A stretch of DNA of 64,000 nucleotides from contig JAIWND010000005.1 of assembly GCA_025330725.1 (NCBI GenBank), positions 186,001-250,000 of the forward strand. Reading direction: 5' to 3'. The position numbers were made by a program, and so were the translations under genes. Every line of letters starts with the position of its first letter. Position 1 is the stretch's first letter. Source of the stretch: Chlamydoabsidia padenii (taxonomy: Eukaryota > Mucoromycota > Mucoromycetes > Mucorales > Cunninghamellaceae). Positions 14,401 through 26,459 of the stretch are shown here, one piece after another. The notes under the pieces were generated by a model, which saw nothing but the letters and a program-made list of their open reading frames with translations, was not told the DNA's origin and ran no database searches.

Positions 14401-16556
14401 TCAAGTAGCTCCTGATGGTGTGTTTCTAAAGTTGTCTACATTTTTAAAAGCAGCCACCATATTATGAGCATGGACGGCATGTTGAATCTTGCCCCAGGCG
14501 ATATCCATCCGTTGCTTGTGTTCTCGATTCATGTTGCGACATTCCAGTTTGTGGCGACGACCTTTGGTAGGTGCGACCTTGGCAGTCATTTCAAAGCTCC
14601 AATACCGGAAGCAGTAGACTTTGACAACATCCAGAATCATAAAATAAACCAGAGAGATAGCAAGGACAGCAATACCCCAAGGCCAACCACATGGAGCCAC
14701 ACCTTCTGCTTCACCAAAAACACCATATACCGAGAAGAAGAGTGCAAGGACTTGAGTCAGTAAGACGCAGACTGCAAAGAGCCAGTGAGGCATGTTTTCC
14801 CACCAGAATCCAGGTACACGAGTTGAGAAGATGACAAAGTGAGGAGCTATTGTGTTCATAGATATAATAAAAAAAAAAAGTTGGTCTTTCTTTTTTTTGG
14901 GGGGGGGGAAGGGGAAAGGGGTTTCTGATATAGCTATTTGATTTACCTGATGAAATATGAAGGTACATGATGGAATGTAGTTCATTGTCAGTGACATGGA
15001 AAACATCTCGAGCAACATAAAAGTGAGCAAAAGAGAGAGCAGAGAGTAGGATAGCCAAGATAAAGGATAAAGTAAGTAGTTGTCCAATGCGCCATTTGTC
15101 AGGGCGGTCGGAGATTTGAGTATTATCAACCGAGATCACCAAAGTGGCAGCATCGTTCTATTAGATCATAAAAGGTTAAAGTGTGAGTATTGATGTATCC
15201 CCACAAGGAGGAAACGCATGACTTACCAGTACACAAATCATGATTAAGAGGATTGCAGGTAATCTCCAATGTTCAGTCAAAGTGATGATGAACATAAAGA
15301 TCAAAAAGTGGATGGTGGAGGTGATTCGGTAAAGAGCATAAGATCTTAAACGTTGGAAGATGGCACGAGAAGTCTTGACACCATCGATAATTGTCGATAA
15401 GCCAGGAGCCAGGAGTACAATATCCGCCGCTGACCGAGCTGCATCGGTACATCCTTCAACCGCAATCCCTACATTGGCTTTCTTGAGTGCAGGAGCATCG
15501 TTAACCTTGAATTGTCCACAAAAAAAAGTCAGTCAGTCAGTCAGTCAACAAGATGGAGATTTTTTTCTTTTTTTCTTTTCCACTTACCCCATCACCAGTC
15601 ATACCGACTAAAAGACCTTTGTTTTGTAAGAGCTCAACCACACGGTACTTGTGTTCGGGAATCACCTGAGCAAAACCATCAGCACGTTGACAATGTTCGG
15701 TAACTTCTTCTTCAGATTTAGTAGGATCCACCAGATGATTGGCGTCCAAGATGACACGGCCCATACCCAATCGAGCAGCCACTTCCTTTGCAATAATCAT
15801 TTGATCACCAGTGATCATCTTGACATCCACACCCAAGTTATTGCAATCCCTAATGGTATCAGCGGAATCAGGACGAGGAGGGTCGAGGAGAGAAATCATA
15901 CCGACAAGTTCAAAGTGTTCCAGATCACCAGGCACCGTTTTAGCTACACCGAGCGCACGCAGACCACGACGAGCCAAAGCATTGACAGCAATGACAGCAT
16001 CTTGATTACCACCCACCAAACGAGTAATCACTTGAGGAGCACCTTTTGCCACCCGGAAGGACTGACCGGTTTCCAAATCTTTGATGGTTGCTGTGGTCAT
16101 TTTCTTGATAGGGTCAAAAGGATCGAATTGAGTGACTTTGTAGCCCGGGACATCACGTTGGTTAGCAGGACGATCACGGAGTATATCCACCGAGGCTTCG
16201 GCAGCACGACGCACAGCTGTTTCGATAGGATCATTTGCTCCAGGTTCAGCAGCCAAGTAAGAGTAGAGAAGAATATCATCGGCAGTATATCCATCAGTTA
16301 ACCAGGGTTCATCAAAAGTTAGTTCGTTTAGTGTTAGAGTACCAGTCTTGTCTGAGCAAAGTACAGATACCGAAGCTAATTCTTCGACAGCAGTAAGACG
16401 CTTGACAATCACTTTCTTGGCCGCCAGTTGTTTAGCACCCAAAGCCATCGTCACAGACATCACGGTAGGAAGACCCACTGGAATGGCAGCAATAGTAAGC
16501 ACAAGACCTAATGATGATATAAAAAGCATTAAACACATACATATCAGGATATGATC

Positions 16557-16614
<58 letters not shown>

Positions 16615-17521
16615 CCTTCCTTGACTTACAGTTTTCCAAGACTTCGCGCCAGTCACCTTGAGGAGTACCTCGGAAGCGGACCATTTGATAAACAAAGACA
16701 ATCAGCACCAAAACCACAGTTGACCAAATCAAGACATTGCCGATCTTGCCGATGATTTTCTGAAAGTGACCTTGATCAGCAGTAATAGCAATCAAGTTGG
16801 CAGCACGACCAATAAAAGTATTAGATCCAGTCTTTGTCACCACAGCCAGTTGTTGACCTTGTTTTACAATACTTGAAGAGTAGACAGTGTTTCCCTTGTT
16901 TTTGTGTACAGGCAGAGATTCACCAGTGAGAGCAGATTGATCGATTTGAAGTTCCGCCGTACTTTCTTCACCATTGACACCCAGACCAAGAAGACGACCA
17001 TCAGCAGGGACAATATCACCAATACGAAGGACAAAGATATCACCAGGCACCAGTTCCCGTACTTCGATTTCCACCAAATTAGCATCACGGATCACACGAG
17101 TCTTGAGCGCCAAGGTCTGGCGGAGAGCGTCCAGCGCGGACTCGGCCTTCATTTCTTCAACAAACCCAATCAAAGCATTAATAAACAGCAAGGCGAGAAT
17201 AATACCAAAGTCGATCCAGTCGCCCACCACAGCAGCAATAATGCAGGCAATTTCAATCAGGTAGGAGATAGGACCCATAAAGTACCGGATAAACTTGAGG
17301 AAGGGGTTGGGCCTGCGTTCGGGAAGTTCATTGTGTCCAAACTGAGCCAGTCGTTCTTGTACCTCCGTCGCGGTTAGACCAGACAAAGGATTGGTTTGCA
17401 AGAGTGCTTCAAGTTCAGGTGAGATTTCGTCTTCATGTTCCACATGTGCTTGTTCTTCAAATTCCACTTCTTTCTTTTCGTTCACCACAGGTCCAGAGTT
17501 AGCCGGTTTTTCTTCCGCCAT
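14401..17521 (-). CDS. PMA1: Plasma-membrane H+-ATPase, P-type IIIA
   Basis: Starts at 17521 ([20 protein letters not shown]) and ends at TGA 14401-14403. Domains run in the order of the family. The acidic N-terminus is followed by TM1-2 ([20 protein letters not shown]) and the actuator loop with [10 protein letters not shown]4 reads [20 protein letters not shown] and the phosphorylation site is [19 protein letters not shown]. Nucleotide-binding blocks are KGAPQVI and KMITGDQ, and the hinge is GMTGDG joined to [18 protein letters not shown]5-10 are present, with [10 protein letters not shown] in the outer loop. The C-terminal tail is of moderate length and basic, and ends [13 protein letters not shown]. 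The enzyme pumps protons outward, creating the gradient used by symporters such as the two encoded in this window. The first intron (about 16508-16629) contains 54 consecutive T on the plus strand, A in the sense strand. Confidence 0.97.
16561..16614. repeat. Homopolymer of 54 T (sense A) in PMA1 intron 1
   Basis: Begins about 14 nt after the intron donor GTAAGTCAAGG on the minus strand. Exact length may vary because such runs are error-prone in sequencing. Confidence 0.9.
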
Positions 17522-17730
17522 GAGTAGATAGTAGTGAGGTCAAGACAGATGTTAATGGTGTATAGTGTAATGTCAAAAAAGTAAAAGACAAGGGTAAAAA
17601 ATAGAAGGGTTAAAAAAAGATATGGTTTTTAAAGATAAAATAATAAAAATAAAATAAAAAGTGATAAAAAGGAAAGAAAGAAAGAAAAAAAGGCGCTCCG
17701 CAAGAAATAAATAACAAACAAGAGCAACGT

Positions 17731-17744
17731 GGGGTTCAAACCCC
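17731..17744. promoter_or_regulatory. Near-perfect palindrome GGGGTTCAAACCCC upstream of PMA1
   Basis: Two 6-bp arms (GGGGTT and AACCCC) flank a CA centre, 210 bp upstream of the PMA1 start codon. It resembles a tRNA T-arm, but the flanks do not make a tRNA. It could be a two-sided version of the CGGGATTTGAA motif. Confidence 0.35.
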
Positions 17745-18302
17745 GCTCAGTCCAACCATTGTCTCAAAGTTTATATAGAACAAGGCAGATCTGGAAAGAT
17801 CAGACTGCCCAAATGAAAAACAAAGTAGTAATAATAATATATCCATGCTATTATTTTCTTTTTATTGTTTTCACTGCCCCTGTTTTCTCTCATCTGTTTT
17901 TGATCATTTCATCCAAATCAGTATGATTCTTTTGGGCGTCGTGAGGGGAAGAAGATGATCATTGTTATTGTACCAAAACATATTTTTGGTTTCCATTAAT
18001 TCCATGATTCCCATACACAATGTCACATAGTGGAAAGGGATATTTCTTTCAAAAGGTCATTCCTTTTCTTTTTTGTTTTTCTGGGCGTGGTAAGTCAAGG
18101 GGTTTCAATCCCCGCATTCATGCATTGTTCCTTTATTCTTAAACACCGCTATGCTACTCTAACTTTTTATTCTCTAGTTCGTTCTTTCAGTTATATAATA
18201 GAAAGTGAGCACAAGCATAAGAATTAATATAGGGTTTGCATCCTTCTCCTGATTTATCCTACAAGTGTTGATCCAGATCACATTTATTGATTTGACGGAT
18301 TG

Positions 18303-18313
18303 CGGGATTTGAA
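18303..18313 (+). promoter_or_regulatory. CGGGATTTGAA motif, exact copy 3
   Basis: Lies 782 bp upstream of PMA1 (minus strand) in gene-free DNA, within the extended match TGCGGGATTTGAAATATTGG. Confidence 0.35.
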
Positions 18314-18862
18314 ATATTGGAAGAGAGGTCAAATAAACTTTTTTGTTATATGGTACAAAGATCCTTTCTGGCTTACAAGAAGTGGAGAGTTTTCTCACGT
18401 TACAACACACTTTATTTATTCATTACTTGATTTAAACTAGGATCTTGTACTCATTGTTCCATTATTTCTATCACTGATCCAGTTGTATCAGTTGACGAAG
18501 AGGCACTCGAATCACCCATTTCTGTCATTGTCACACGTTTCTTTTCGAAATCCAATGCATATCAATAAGAATAGATGCATCAGCCTGATCATCAATATTA
18601 CTATTCTTTTTTTTTTTTTTTTTTCATGGCCAGGGGTAAGAAAAGGTGAACTTTTTTCTTTTGGGTGGTTGGAGATCAGGCGGTCATTCTTTGTGTAATG
18701 TGAATCCTTTTATTATCACTACCGTTTTGGACGACAATTCATCAGAAGAGAAAGGCGTGTGGACATGAGACCTTTTGAAACACATTTACTTTTTCCAACA
18801 CTGTTCATTATGCAAATCATCCTCATTGGTGTTTCAAGGCTTTTGGTGATCCCAGCGTATAT

Positions 18863-18873
18863 TTCAAATCCCG
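18863..18873 (-). promoter_or_regulatory. CGGGATTTGAA motif, exact copy 4 (reverse)
   Basis: Read on the minus strand it is GGCGGGATTTGAAATAT. The 3' flank GAAATAT is the same as in the copy at 18303. Confidence 0.35.
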
Positions 18874-19360
18874 CCCCGACAGACGATTTATTGGGAAAAG
18901 CTCAAGCAATCTTGTAACACAAACTAAAAAGGAATGAGAGAAGAAGAAAGAGGCGTGATTTTTTTGTTATGAGAAGACAGTGATACATTTGACTTGCTCA
19001 TCATTGATGCAAATGACCATCTTTTTATTAAATAGGACGCATCCTGTCGGTGGACAAGCCGGTTAAATGGAATCGAGTTACTACTATTTATATGCATTCC
19101 TATCATACCCACACAATTCCCATCAAACAAACACAAATGCACAATAAAAAAGAGAGAGAGAGACATACAAAACAGGTTTATTTTATGTTTATTAAAAACC
19201 CGCAACAATAAAAAGGTGGTAATATAAAATGAGGGAAGGATTAATCTACGGATGATGATAGTATTCTATTGGTGATATTAAATAAAGGCAAGTTAATCAG
19301 TCGTCTACATACTTGTCTTCTTGACGATAATCGGATTCAGGTTCGGTCCAAGTGTTTTGA

Positions 19361-22300
19361 TTATTCCGTGTCATGTTGAGATGCATTAGATGATGCTTGT
19401 GCAGGATTCCTCCTTGATATTGATTGCGACATGTGCCTGTGAGGGACTGGTGTGTTTGCTGGTGATGGTATATGATTGTTGCCATTTTTGTACTGGAGTG
19501 ATATCACTGATATATCTTTTGATTCCTGCTGTGGTTGATAGTAATCGGGAGGTGATGGCGTGATGTGTATGATGGGCTGTGGTTGTTGCTGTATAGTCAG
19601 ATCAGAAATATCAACATCACCACCACCAGTGGTTTGATATAATGGGGTGTCGCTATCGCCCGAGGCCAAAGATGATTCCAGTTTATTGATGTGCCGATTA
19701 GTGTTGGCGATATCCCCAGTACTGCGAGGACGTTCCAAAAAGCGAGGCATAGGTAGATTTCGTTCCATCGCCAGCTGGGTTCGTCGGTCCTTTTCATAAT
19801 CACTCCATTTCTTCATCGTTACTTGGGAGCTGTCGAATTCACCTTCCTTGTCACCATGTCCAGATGCTTCCTTCTTTTTATCGGAGCCTTCCACTTTTCT
19901 TGTGTCACCCCAGGAGAAGTCGTCAAAGTGCCAATATGCATAAACCGGCAAAACAAAATTCCAGATCGGGAGCGAAAGTAGGTACACCAACATCCAGCAG
20001 ACATAGACCACCTTTCGACTGGTCATCACAATAAGTACAGCAGGAAGACCAAGGATCATCGCCAAAAGAATCAATGGAAGGACCGCAGGTTCACCAAGAC
20101 AAGCCATCACCACCAAGTAGAGCGTAAATGAGATCGCCGCAGGTAATGCCAAAGTACCGACCAGTTCCATAAACAAGACAAATTGCATGGAGAAGCAAAA
20201 TGTACCACACAGTTCATGCACCAGTAGTAATTCCATCAAGTTATGAATAGTAGAGTTGATCCATCGTCGCCTTTGGGATAGTAACACCGAGAATGTATCA
20301 GGGACCACTGTCTTGCATCTATTCATATGAAGGTTTATTTTATCAATATTCTTTTTTCTTCTTCTTCTTCTTCTTCTTCTTCTAGTTACTTACACAGCCT
20401 GAGGTACAAACATCATTTTACGATTGGGAAAGGTTCGTAACATCAAAGTAGAGAGATACCGATCTTCACCGAGTAGAAGTAGATTCTTCTTGTGTAAGGT
20501 GTTGACGACATTTTCAGAATAACGTTCCACGATATCAGGATTCGCAAGAATTGGAACCCAGTAGCCATCTGGTCCTTTTGGTGCCTTGATTCGATACATA
20601 CAAAAGCATCCCGGTAGACAAGTCACTATACCGAAGATTGATTCAAATGCCTTGCTTTGATGATGAGAGATATAGTATTCGAATACTAGATCAATAAAAA
20701 AAAATGTTAGTTACAGCCGGAAGAGTAAATTATCCCCATCGTCTTTACCTTGAATCATAGCCACCCAACTGTCAGTCTTGTTGGCAATTTTAGTTTCACC
20801 GCACATACCGCTGATTTCAGGATCCTTGACAGCACAACTGATCAGCCGACTAAGCGAGTCAAAGTACACACGAGTATCAGCATCCACCATCAAACAGATT
20901 TCATAGACATCAGGAGCAACACCAGTGACCCTCCAGAGCGAGTTAAATAGTTCGTATTCCATTGTCGTCATCCGTTCATCAAACATCACCTTTTGCATGA
21001 ATTGCATCAAAATGATTTGAGAATCACGCTTGCCCCGATTCCCAGGTTTGGCCGCCGTCGCTGCTTCTTCGGGAGTGCCGCATTTTACGATCGTCACCAT
21101 TGGTACACGTTGCTGAAGAGAGGGTTCCACCGTCGTGTCGTCATACTTGTAAAATCCTGCATACACTTTGGCCATATTGTTGCGCCTGCTTCCATCCGCG
21201 ATTGCCACATAATGACAAGGCAGTACTTCGTCTTCCGGTACTATCAGGTCCTTCATCATCAGAGAAACGCAAATATCAGGTGTTGATTGACTGTTACCCG
21301 AGCCAGTGATAATGCCATCACAGATCACCAGTAGAAGTTTGTGTGAGTTGGGGTAGTCGCTGGTGGCAATAGAGTCCAATGTCGTTCGTAAACTGTCTTC
21401 GCCTTCCGAGTAACATGTGACCAAACAGACTGTATGAGCCAAAGGAAAGTTGAATGGCATATAATCCGGTGTAGGTTGTTGGAGGACATGTGGTGATAGT
21501 GAGAATGGACATGCTACGATACCTGAAGCCGAGGAAGCACCACTGTTAAAGTCCGAAGATACCGAGGATCGCCGAGGACTAGAATCACCGAGGAAGCGAA
21601 CCGATGGTGTAGAAGATCCAAAGTATGTTGACTGTCTTGTAGTAAATCCTTCCCTGGTGCTATACAATAATAATAATAATAATAATAATAGTAATAGTAA
21701 TAACAAACATTAGATAAAGACAGGGAGAGCGCAAAAAGGGTTAATTGGTTTTACCTTGTTGGAGTCTTCCACACAGGCGACGGGGTTTTTTCCACATCAA
21801 ATCTTGTCGATCCAGCTTTTGGTTGAGTGAATCTTGATGTTTGAGGAAAGAGAGTCTTACGTTTGCTTCCACCTAAATACACACTTTGTGGCACCCTTGG
21901 TTTTTTGATCGGCCCTGTAGATGACATGTTTTGAGCCCAGTCTTCTATTTCAGCTTCGCGTTTCATTCGAGCAGAGTAAGAGTTGCCTTCATTAAAGTTG
22001 CCCAGTTTCCAAGATAGACACCAACCAAAAATCATCGCCATGCCAAACTTTGCCAAGATAACACCAAGAATGACCACCAAGGAAACGTACAGTATAATAT
22101 CAGAGCTAATACATCCAATACTAAGTGTGTCCAGTGAGCCCACCTTGATAATCGACGACAAGCATTTGGCTTCCTGCATGAAGTTTGCGCCCATGTTCCG
22201 GTTGGTTATGATAGAGTGACTGATATCCCTGCCGGTAAATTGTGCAGGATTGCTGATCATTTGTGCCATGAGCCCATTAGGTGGTGTATTCCAGGTGTTG

Positions 22301-23746
22301 GTAGGTAATGACTTTAGTAGATTCAAATTCAAGATATCCCTAATTATAAAAAAATAAAAAAATGTTAGGAGATCTTCAATGTACGTAAATCAATGTTCCT
22401 CTCCTTACCCATTAAATACGGCCAGTTGATCAGATGTTGAAATGTTTTGCCAGCTGTAGTAGACTCTTGCCGCCTTGGTGAGATGTCCTTTGCTATTCGG
22501 AACACCGTGTTTGATAAAGTGATGATACATGGACCGAGCAGAAGGAGATTGGTGACAACCAGAAGTGTTGGTAAAGGTATCAGGGCTTGGAGCAACAGTT
22601 TGGTTGGGATTGAAGAGACGGCAAGGAAAGTAGACATCTGGGACAATGGCAGGATTCTTTGGTGTAATAATATTGGAGCAAGAAGATATCGAGGATTTGG
22701 TTTGGAATAAAAAGGAAGCATCATACCCACCGGCGTTGATAGGAGGATACATGATATTGGAAGATGCGTTGATGTTTGGTGCTTGAGGATGACCATTCCA
22801 GCCCGCCAAAAGATACGCCCAGCCATGGATAATTAGATAACCAGAGTTTACTTGACCACCTTGGAGACTGAGAGGAGGAGTTGGACACACCACTTGAGTA
22901 AAACCAAAAGTCAAAAATCCCACAAAGCCCATGATCAGTAAGATAAAAGATAACAGGCCGATCTTTTCACGCCAGGCAGTTTGACCAGGTCCTTTTGGAA
23001 TACCTAATATAACATGTAGATTAATCAAATGACGTGTTAGTATGGGATTATATACATATATATTTACAATGCGACTTACCACATATACTGAGAATCGCAC
23101 TAGGAACACAACAAGTCAATAGACAGCAATAGGTCAGCCATGGATCAGGTAGTTTTTCCCAAAAAGTCAACGGTTTCGTCAAATCAATAGCTCCACCACC
23201 AGGTAAATCTTCATCGTCATCGTCTTCTTCTTCAACCATTTGATGGCCAGCACCACCCATCCGTTTAGATGTTTTTCGTCCCAGCACACTTCTACCCCGT
23301 CGAATCATTTTAGGTTCGCTGTTGGTGTCATGAATGTTGCCACTCTGTCGGTTTGTCGTCGTTGAATCGAGATGTATGTCTTTTTGGTGGTGGTATTGGT
23401 GTTCTTGTTGTAAGTGATCTTCTGAAGGGCGAAAGGGTTGGTTTCCTGTTGAGCTGGGTGCAATAGAATCTGGTTCACGGTTGGCAGCGCGTTGTCGATA
23501 GTGGTATTGCCGATGATGAGTATCCACACGTTCACGTTCAGGTCGAACCAGCGTTTTTTGTCGTCTGCTTTGTGTGGGCGGCGATCGAATAATATTGTCG
23601 TTATTTGTTCTTCCTGTAAGGTGAGAAGAGGAAGAAGAGAAATCACGATCCAAAGCAAAGCTTGTTTTTGTAGTAATGGTGGTGGTGGTGGTGGTTGATT
23701 CTGCTGTTGTTTCAGTGATGGTGAAGGTCGATGTGTTGTGTTCCAT
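19361..23746 (-). CDS. Chitin synthase, class IV-like (Chs3/ChsE family)
   Basis: Starts at 23746 ([20 protein letters not shown]) and stops at TAA 19361-19363. A long Ser/Thr/Gln-rich, acidic N-terminus precedes the first membrane pair ([20 protein letters not shown] and [19 protein letters not shown]). A cysteine-containing extracytoplasmic domain follows, then another membrane segment ([20 protein letters not shown]). The catalytic part shows [24 protein letters not shown], the acidic [20 protein letters not shown] and QRRRWINST. These are the nucleotide-sugar, acceptor and product-binding motifs of chitin synthases. Several C-terminal TMs and an acidic tail with FSWGDTRKV follow. There is no myosin head, which argues for class IV rather than V/VII. 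The enzyme makes wall chitin from UDP-GlcNAc at the plasma membrane. One intron (about 21662-21710) carries an ATT/AAT repeat; another has a CTT repeat near 20355. Confidence 0.93.
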
Positions 23747-25289
23747 TGTTAAATCTGATCAGTAATGAGGCGTAGAGTGGTAAAGCTGTATGTGTTTAAT
23801 GAAATAAAGAAGGAGGGAGGTATAATAGTAAAATGTATGCTGAAGGATAAGATGTATACAAAGTATGTGGTATAAAAAAAGAAGAAGGGTATATAGTAAA
23901 AAGTAGTAAGCCGATCGACGAATGTGAGCAAAATGAGTAGTATGGTTTTGTACAATTCAAGCAATGTCAAGTCGAATCAGTTTTGCATGCTTTACTTCAA
24001 AGAAGAAGTAAATGGGGAGAGTATAAGGATATAAATCAACACAGTTGAATATAAAAAAAAAAGTGAGAAGAGGAAAAAAGAAAAATAGGAAAAAGAAAGA
24101 AGAAGAGGGGAAATAAAAGCCAACTCCCCTTTAGCCAAATCATAAATTTTAAACACCGCCAGCACTCCTTTCTTCACCCTTCTCTAACCCCTTTCAGACC
24201 TTCGATTTCTCCTTAAAAAAACGTCCTCTTTCTATATTATAATAAATATATCTGATATTACATAGTTTATATATTGATTATCTATTCTATTTAAATGATA
24301 TATGATATAGTAGTATTCTCATCACTCCTCTCCTTTTTTGGGGGGGGGAGGTGTCACCAATCTATCTTCTTGAAGTTTCCCTTTTTGAACAATCCAAGAA
24401 GCATATCGCATCTATCCCAAGATAGGGTGCTCAAGCACCTTGTCATCAATACTTGAACTCAATGCATGAAAAACTGGCAAGTCAGAAAAAAGCTGTCATG
24501 CCAAAGAGTGAATGGCTAAAACTTGGTTTGGATGGCCATCCTGTCTCCCATTGAGGATAAAAGTATGATAACACTCCCCATGAGGTCATTTGATTCTAAA
24601 ATAGTCATTTTTCACTTGTAGCATAAGTATGTGTGTACCTGAAGGAGAGGCCAATACTTTCTTGTGTTTTTGAAACACCGCACCAATGAAATAAGAAACT
24701 GGAATTGTGTTTTGTTCCCCGACATGTCAAAACTCCAAAGGGGGAGTCAAGTGATCGTACTCGAAACCAAAAAATTGTATTCAACGCAGTACTCTCCTAT
24801 CAGCCTGATCAATCATTGCATCGAGAATGTTGGGTGAACTTTATTCATGATAGGGTGTCGGCAAGTGCAGTATCAGGCTATCTTGGAAAATGCAAGAGAA
24901 GAGGAATGCATGCAACTGTCTTTCTATTCGATCCAGATTCATGCATGATGAATTTGCCACGACCGTTTACTGATAAAAGTTGTCTTCTGGTATTGTTAAA
25001 TAATCATGCTCTTTATAGCAGCTTTTATCTGTGTATACATGCTATTGATTGGTTGTTTTGCAAGTGAATTCCTCTTTGTAATGAAACATTAGTACTAATC
25101 ATGTGTTTTCTGTAGGATGGGTCATGCAAAGTGTCTCCAAAGCAAAGGGGGAGGAAATGAAATTGAATTCCCGCCAGCTAACGAGAATGAATCGCCAATT
25201 AAAATCCGGGATCATAAATATTTATTCCCCGTTTCTTTTTTGTCTCGGCCTTGCCTCCTTTCTTTCACAAAACATCATCTCATCAAAAC
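23747..25289. other. Divergent intergenic region, 1.5 kb
   Basis: Upstream of chitin synthase (-) and the myosin light chain (+). A purine-rich tract spans about 24060-24115. A G9 run lies at about 24340-24348. TTGAATTCCCG, a motif relative, occurs at about 25164-25174. A 120-codon frame at 24705-25067 lacks an ATG start and any recognisable family, and is not called. Confidence 0.5.
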
Positions 25290-26122
25290 ATGAGTCCTAC
25301 CGTAAGTCTCTTGTGGATAAAATACACGCAAACATTTGCTCTTCCTCTAACAAGTGTCTTTTATTCTTTACTAAAGAGTCAACCCACACAAGAACAACTC
25401 GATGGTAAGCTGCCCCTTTCAAAAGAAAAGGCTCAGGTTGTATTAATAATGATGGTTTTTTTATTATATATATTTAGAATGGAAGGAAGCCTTCTCTTTG
25501 TATGACAAGAAGGGTAACAGTACGGTGTCCTCTACTAATCTTGGTGATCTATTACGAGGTCTTGGCCAGAACCCCACACAAGCCGAAGTACGTGAATTAA
25601 TCAAGTCTGTGGGTGGAGGTGACAAGCAAGGTAATAAAAAAAAAAAGTAGGGGGAGGGAGTTAACGGTATATTGGACCACTAACACCAATACTTTATATG
25701 TATACAGAGGTGGACATCGACTTTGGTACCTTCTTGACACTCCTGACTCGACCGGATGGCTTCAAGCCTGCTGGCTCTTCTCAAGAATTCATCCAAGGCT
25801 TCCAGGTATTCGATAAAGAAGGTGATGGCTATATATCTGCCGGTGAACTTCGTTATGGTAAAACTCTATAGGATGATAATTTATACAAAATAGGACTGAC
25901 GCACTTCTTTTATATATGGTAGTATTGACCAACTTGGGTGAAAAACTTACTGATGAAGAAGTCGATGAACTCTTGAAAGACGTGGATGTGGGTAAAGATG
26001 GTCGCATTAACTATGTTGGTAAGTGTGTAGAATAGAATTAACTTGGGAACGGGGTTAATCATCATTATCTTTTTTTTTTTTTTTTTATTGTAGACTTTGT
26101 CTCCTTGGTTTTATCGAATTAG
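25290..26122 (+). CDS. Myosin essential light chain, Cdc4-like EF-hand protein
   Basis: Six exons encode 155 residues: 25290-25301, 25377-25404, 25478-25630, 25708-25857, 25923-26018 and 26094-26122. The first coding exon is 12 nt (MSPT). The sequence [19 protein letters not shown], then [40 protein letters not shown] and [20 protein letters not shown] is characteristic of fission-yeast Cdc4 rather than calmodulin. The first EF-hand loop lacks the normal acidic ligands; the third ([12 protein letters not shown]) is the best preserved. The protein binds IQ motifs of type II and V myosins and is needed for contractile-ring assembly and cargo transport. It is convergent with SVF1; the 337 bp between them contain only 3' flanks. 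Confidence 0.93.
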
Positions 26123-26459
26123 ATAGTCGTCACCATCATATTTATTATATGATCATCAATAGTCTAGCTACCCTTCTTTTAAAAAACAAGTAATAAAACC
26201 AATGTATACCGATCCAATTTTATTGTTGTTGTTGTTATGTGTATAATGAACCTGTATAGAGGACAATATGGGACAGTCCACTTGATTAATCAATAGTATA
26301 GTATAAAAGATAGTTTTTTATTGTTATTAAGTTTAAAGATTAATTAAAAAGGGAAGGTGGTGGAGAAAGAATAAGACAAGTAAAGAAGAGGGTATTAATT
26401 CTAGAGCACAGTTATTGTATAAAAGAGGAGAGGGAAAGCAGTAGACAAGTAATGGTAAT

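Larger units (their letters stand above)
17522..19360. other. Long upstream region of PMA1, 1.8 kb
   Basis: No gene is supported. It is unusually rich in the recurrent motif: GGGGTTCAAACCCC palindrome at 17731-17744, TTCAATCCCCG at 18104-18114, CGGGATTTGAA at 18303-18313 and TTCAAATCCCG at 18863-18873. A T run lies at about 18607-18624. The far end carries the 3' flank of the chitin synthase gene. Confidence 0.5.

Noticed and set aside
15651..16301. 216-codon open frame on the plus strand
   Set aside because: It is the antisense of the highly conserved PMA1 catalytic exon and shows no family of its own; the same holds for 16904-17377.
17690..17760. tRNA suggested by GGGGTTCAAACCCC, which looks like a T-arm
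   Set aside because: No matching acceptor stem, D-arm or anticodon arm can be drawn around it.
24705..25067. 120-codon plus-strand frame between chitin synthase and the myosin light chain
   Set aside because: No ATG at its start, no recognisable domain, and composition like the surrounding intergenic DNA.
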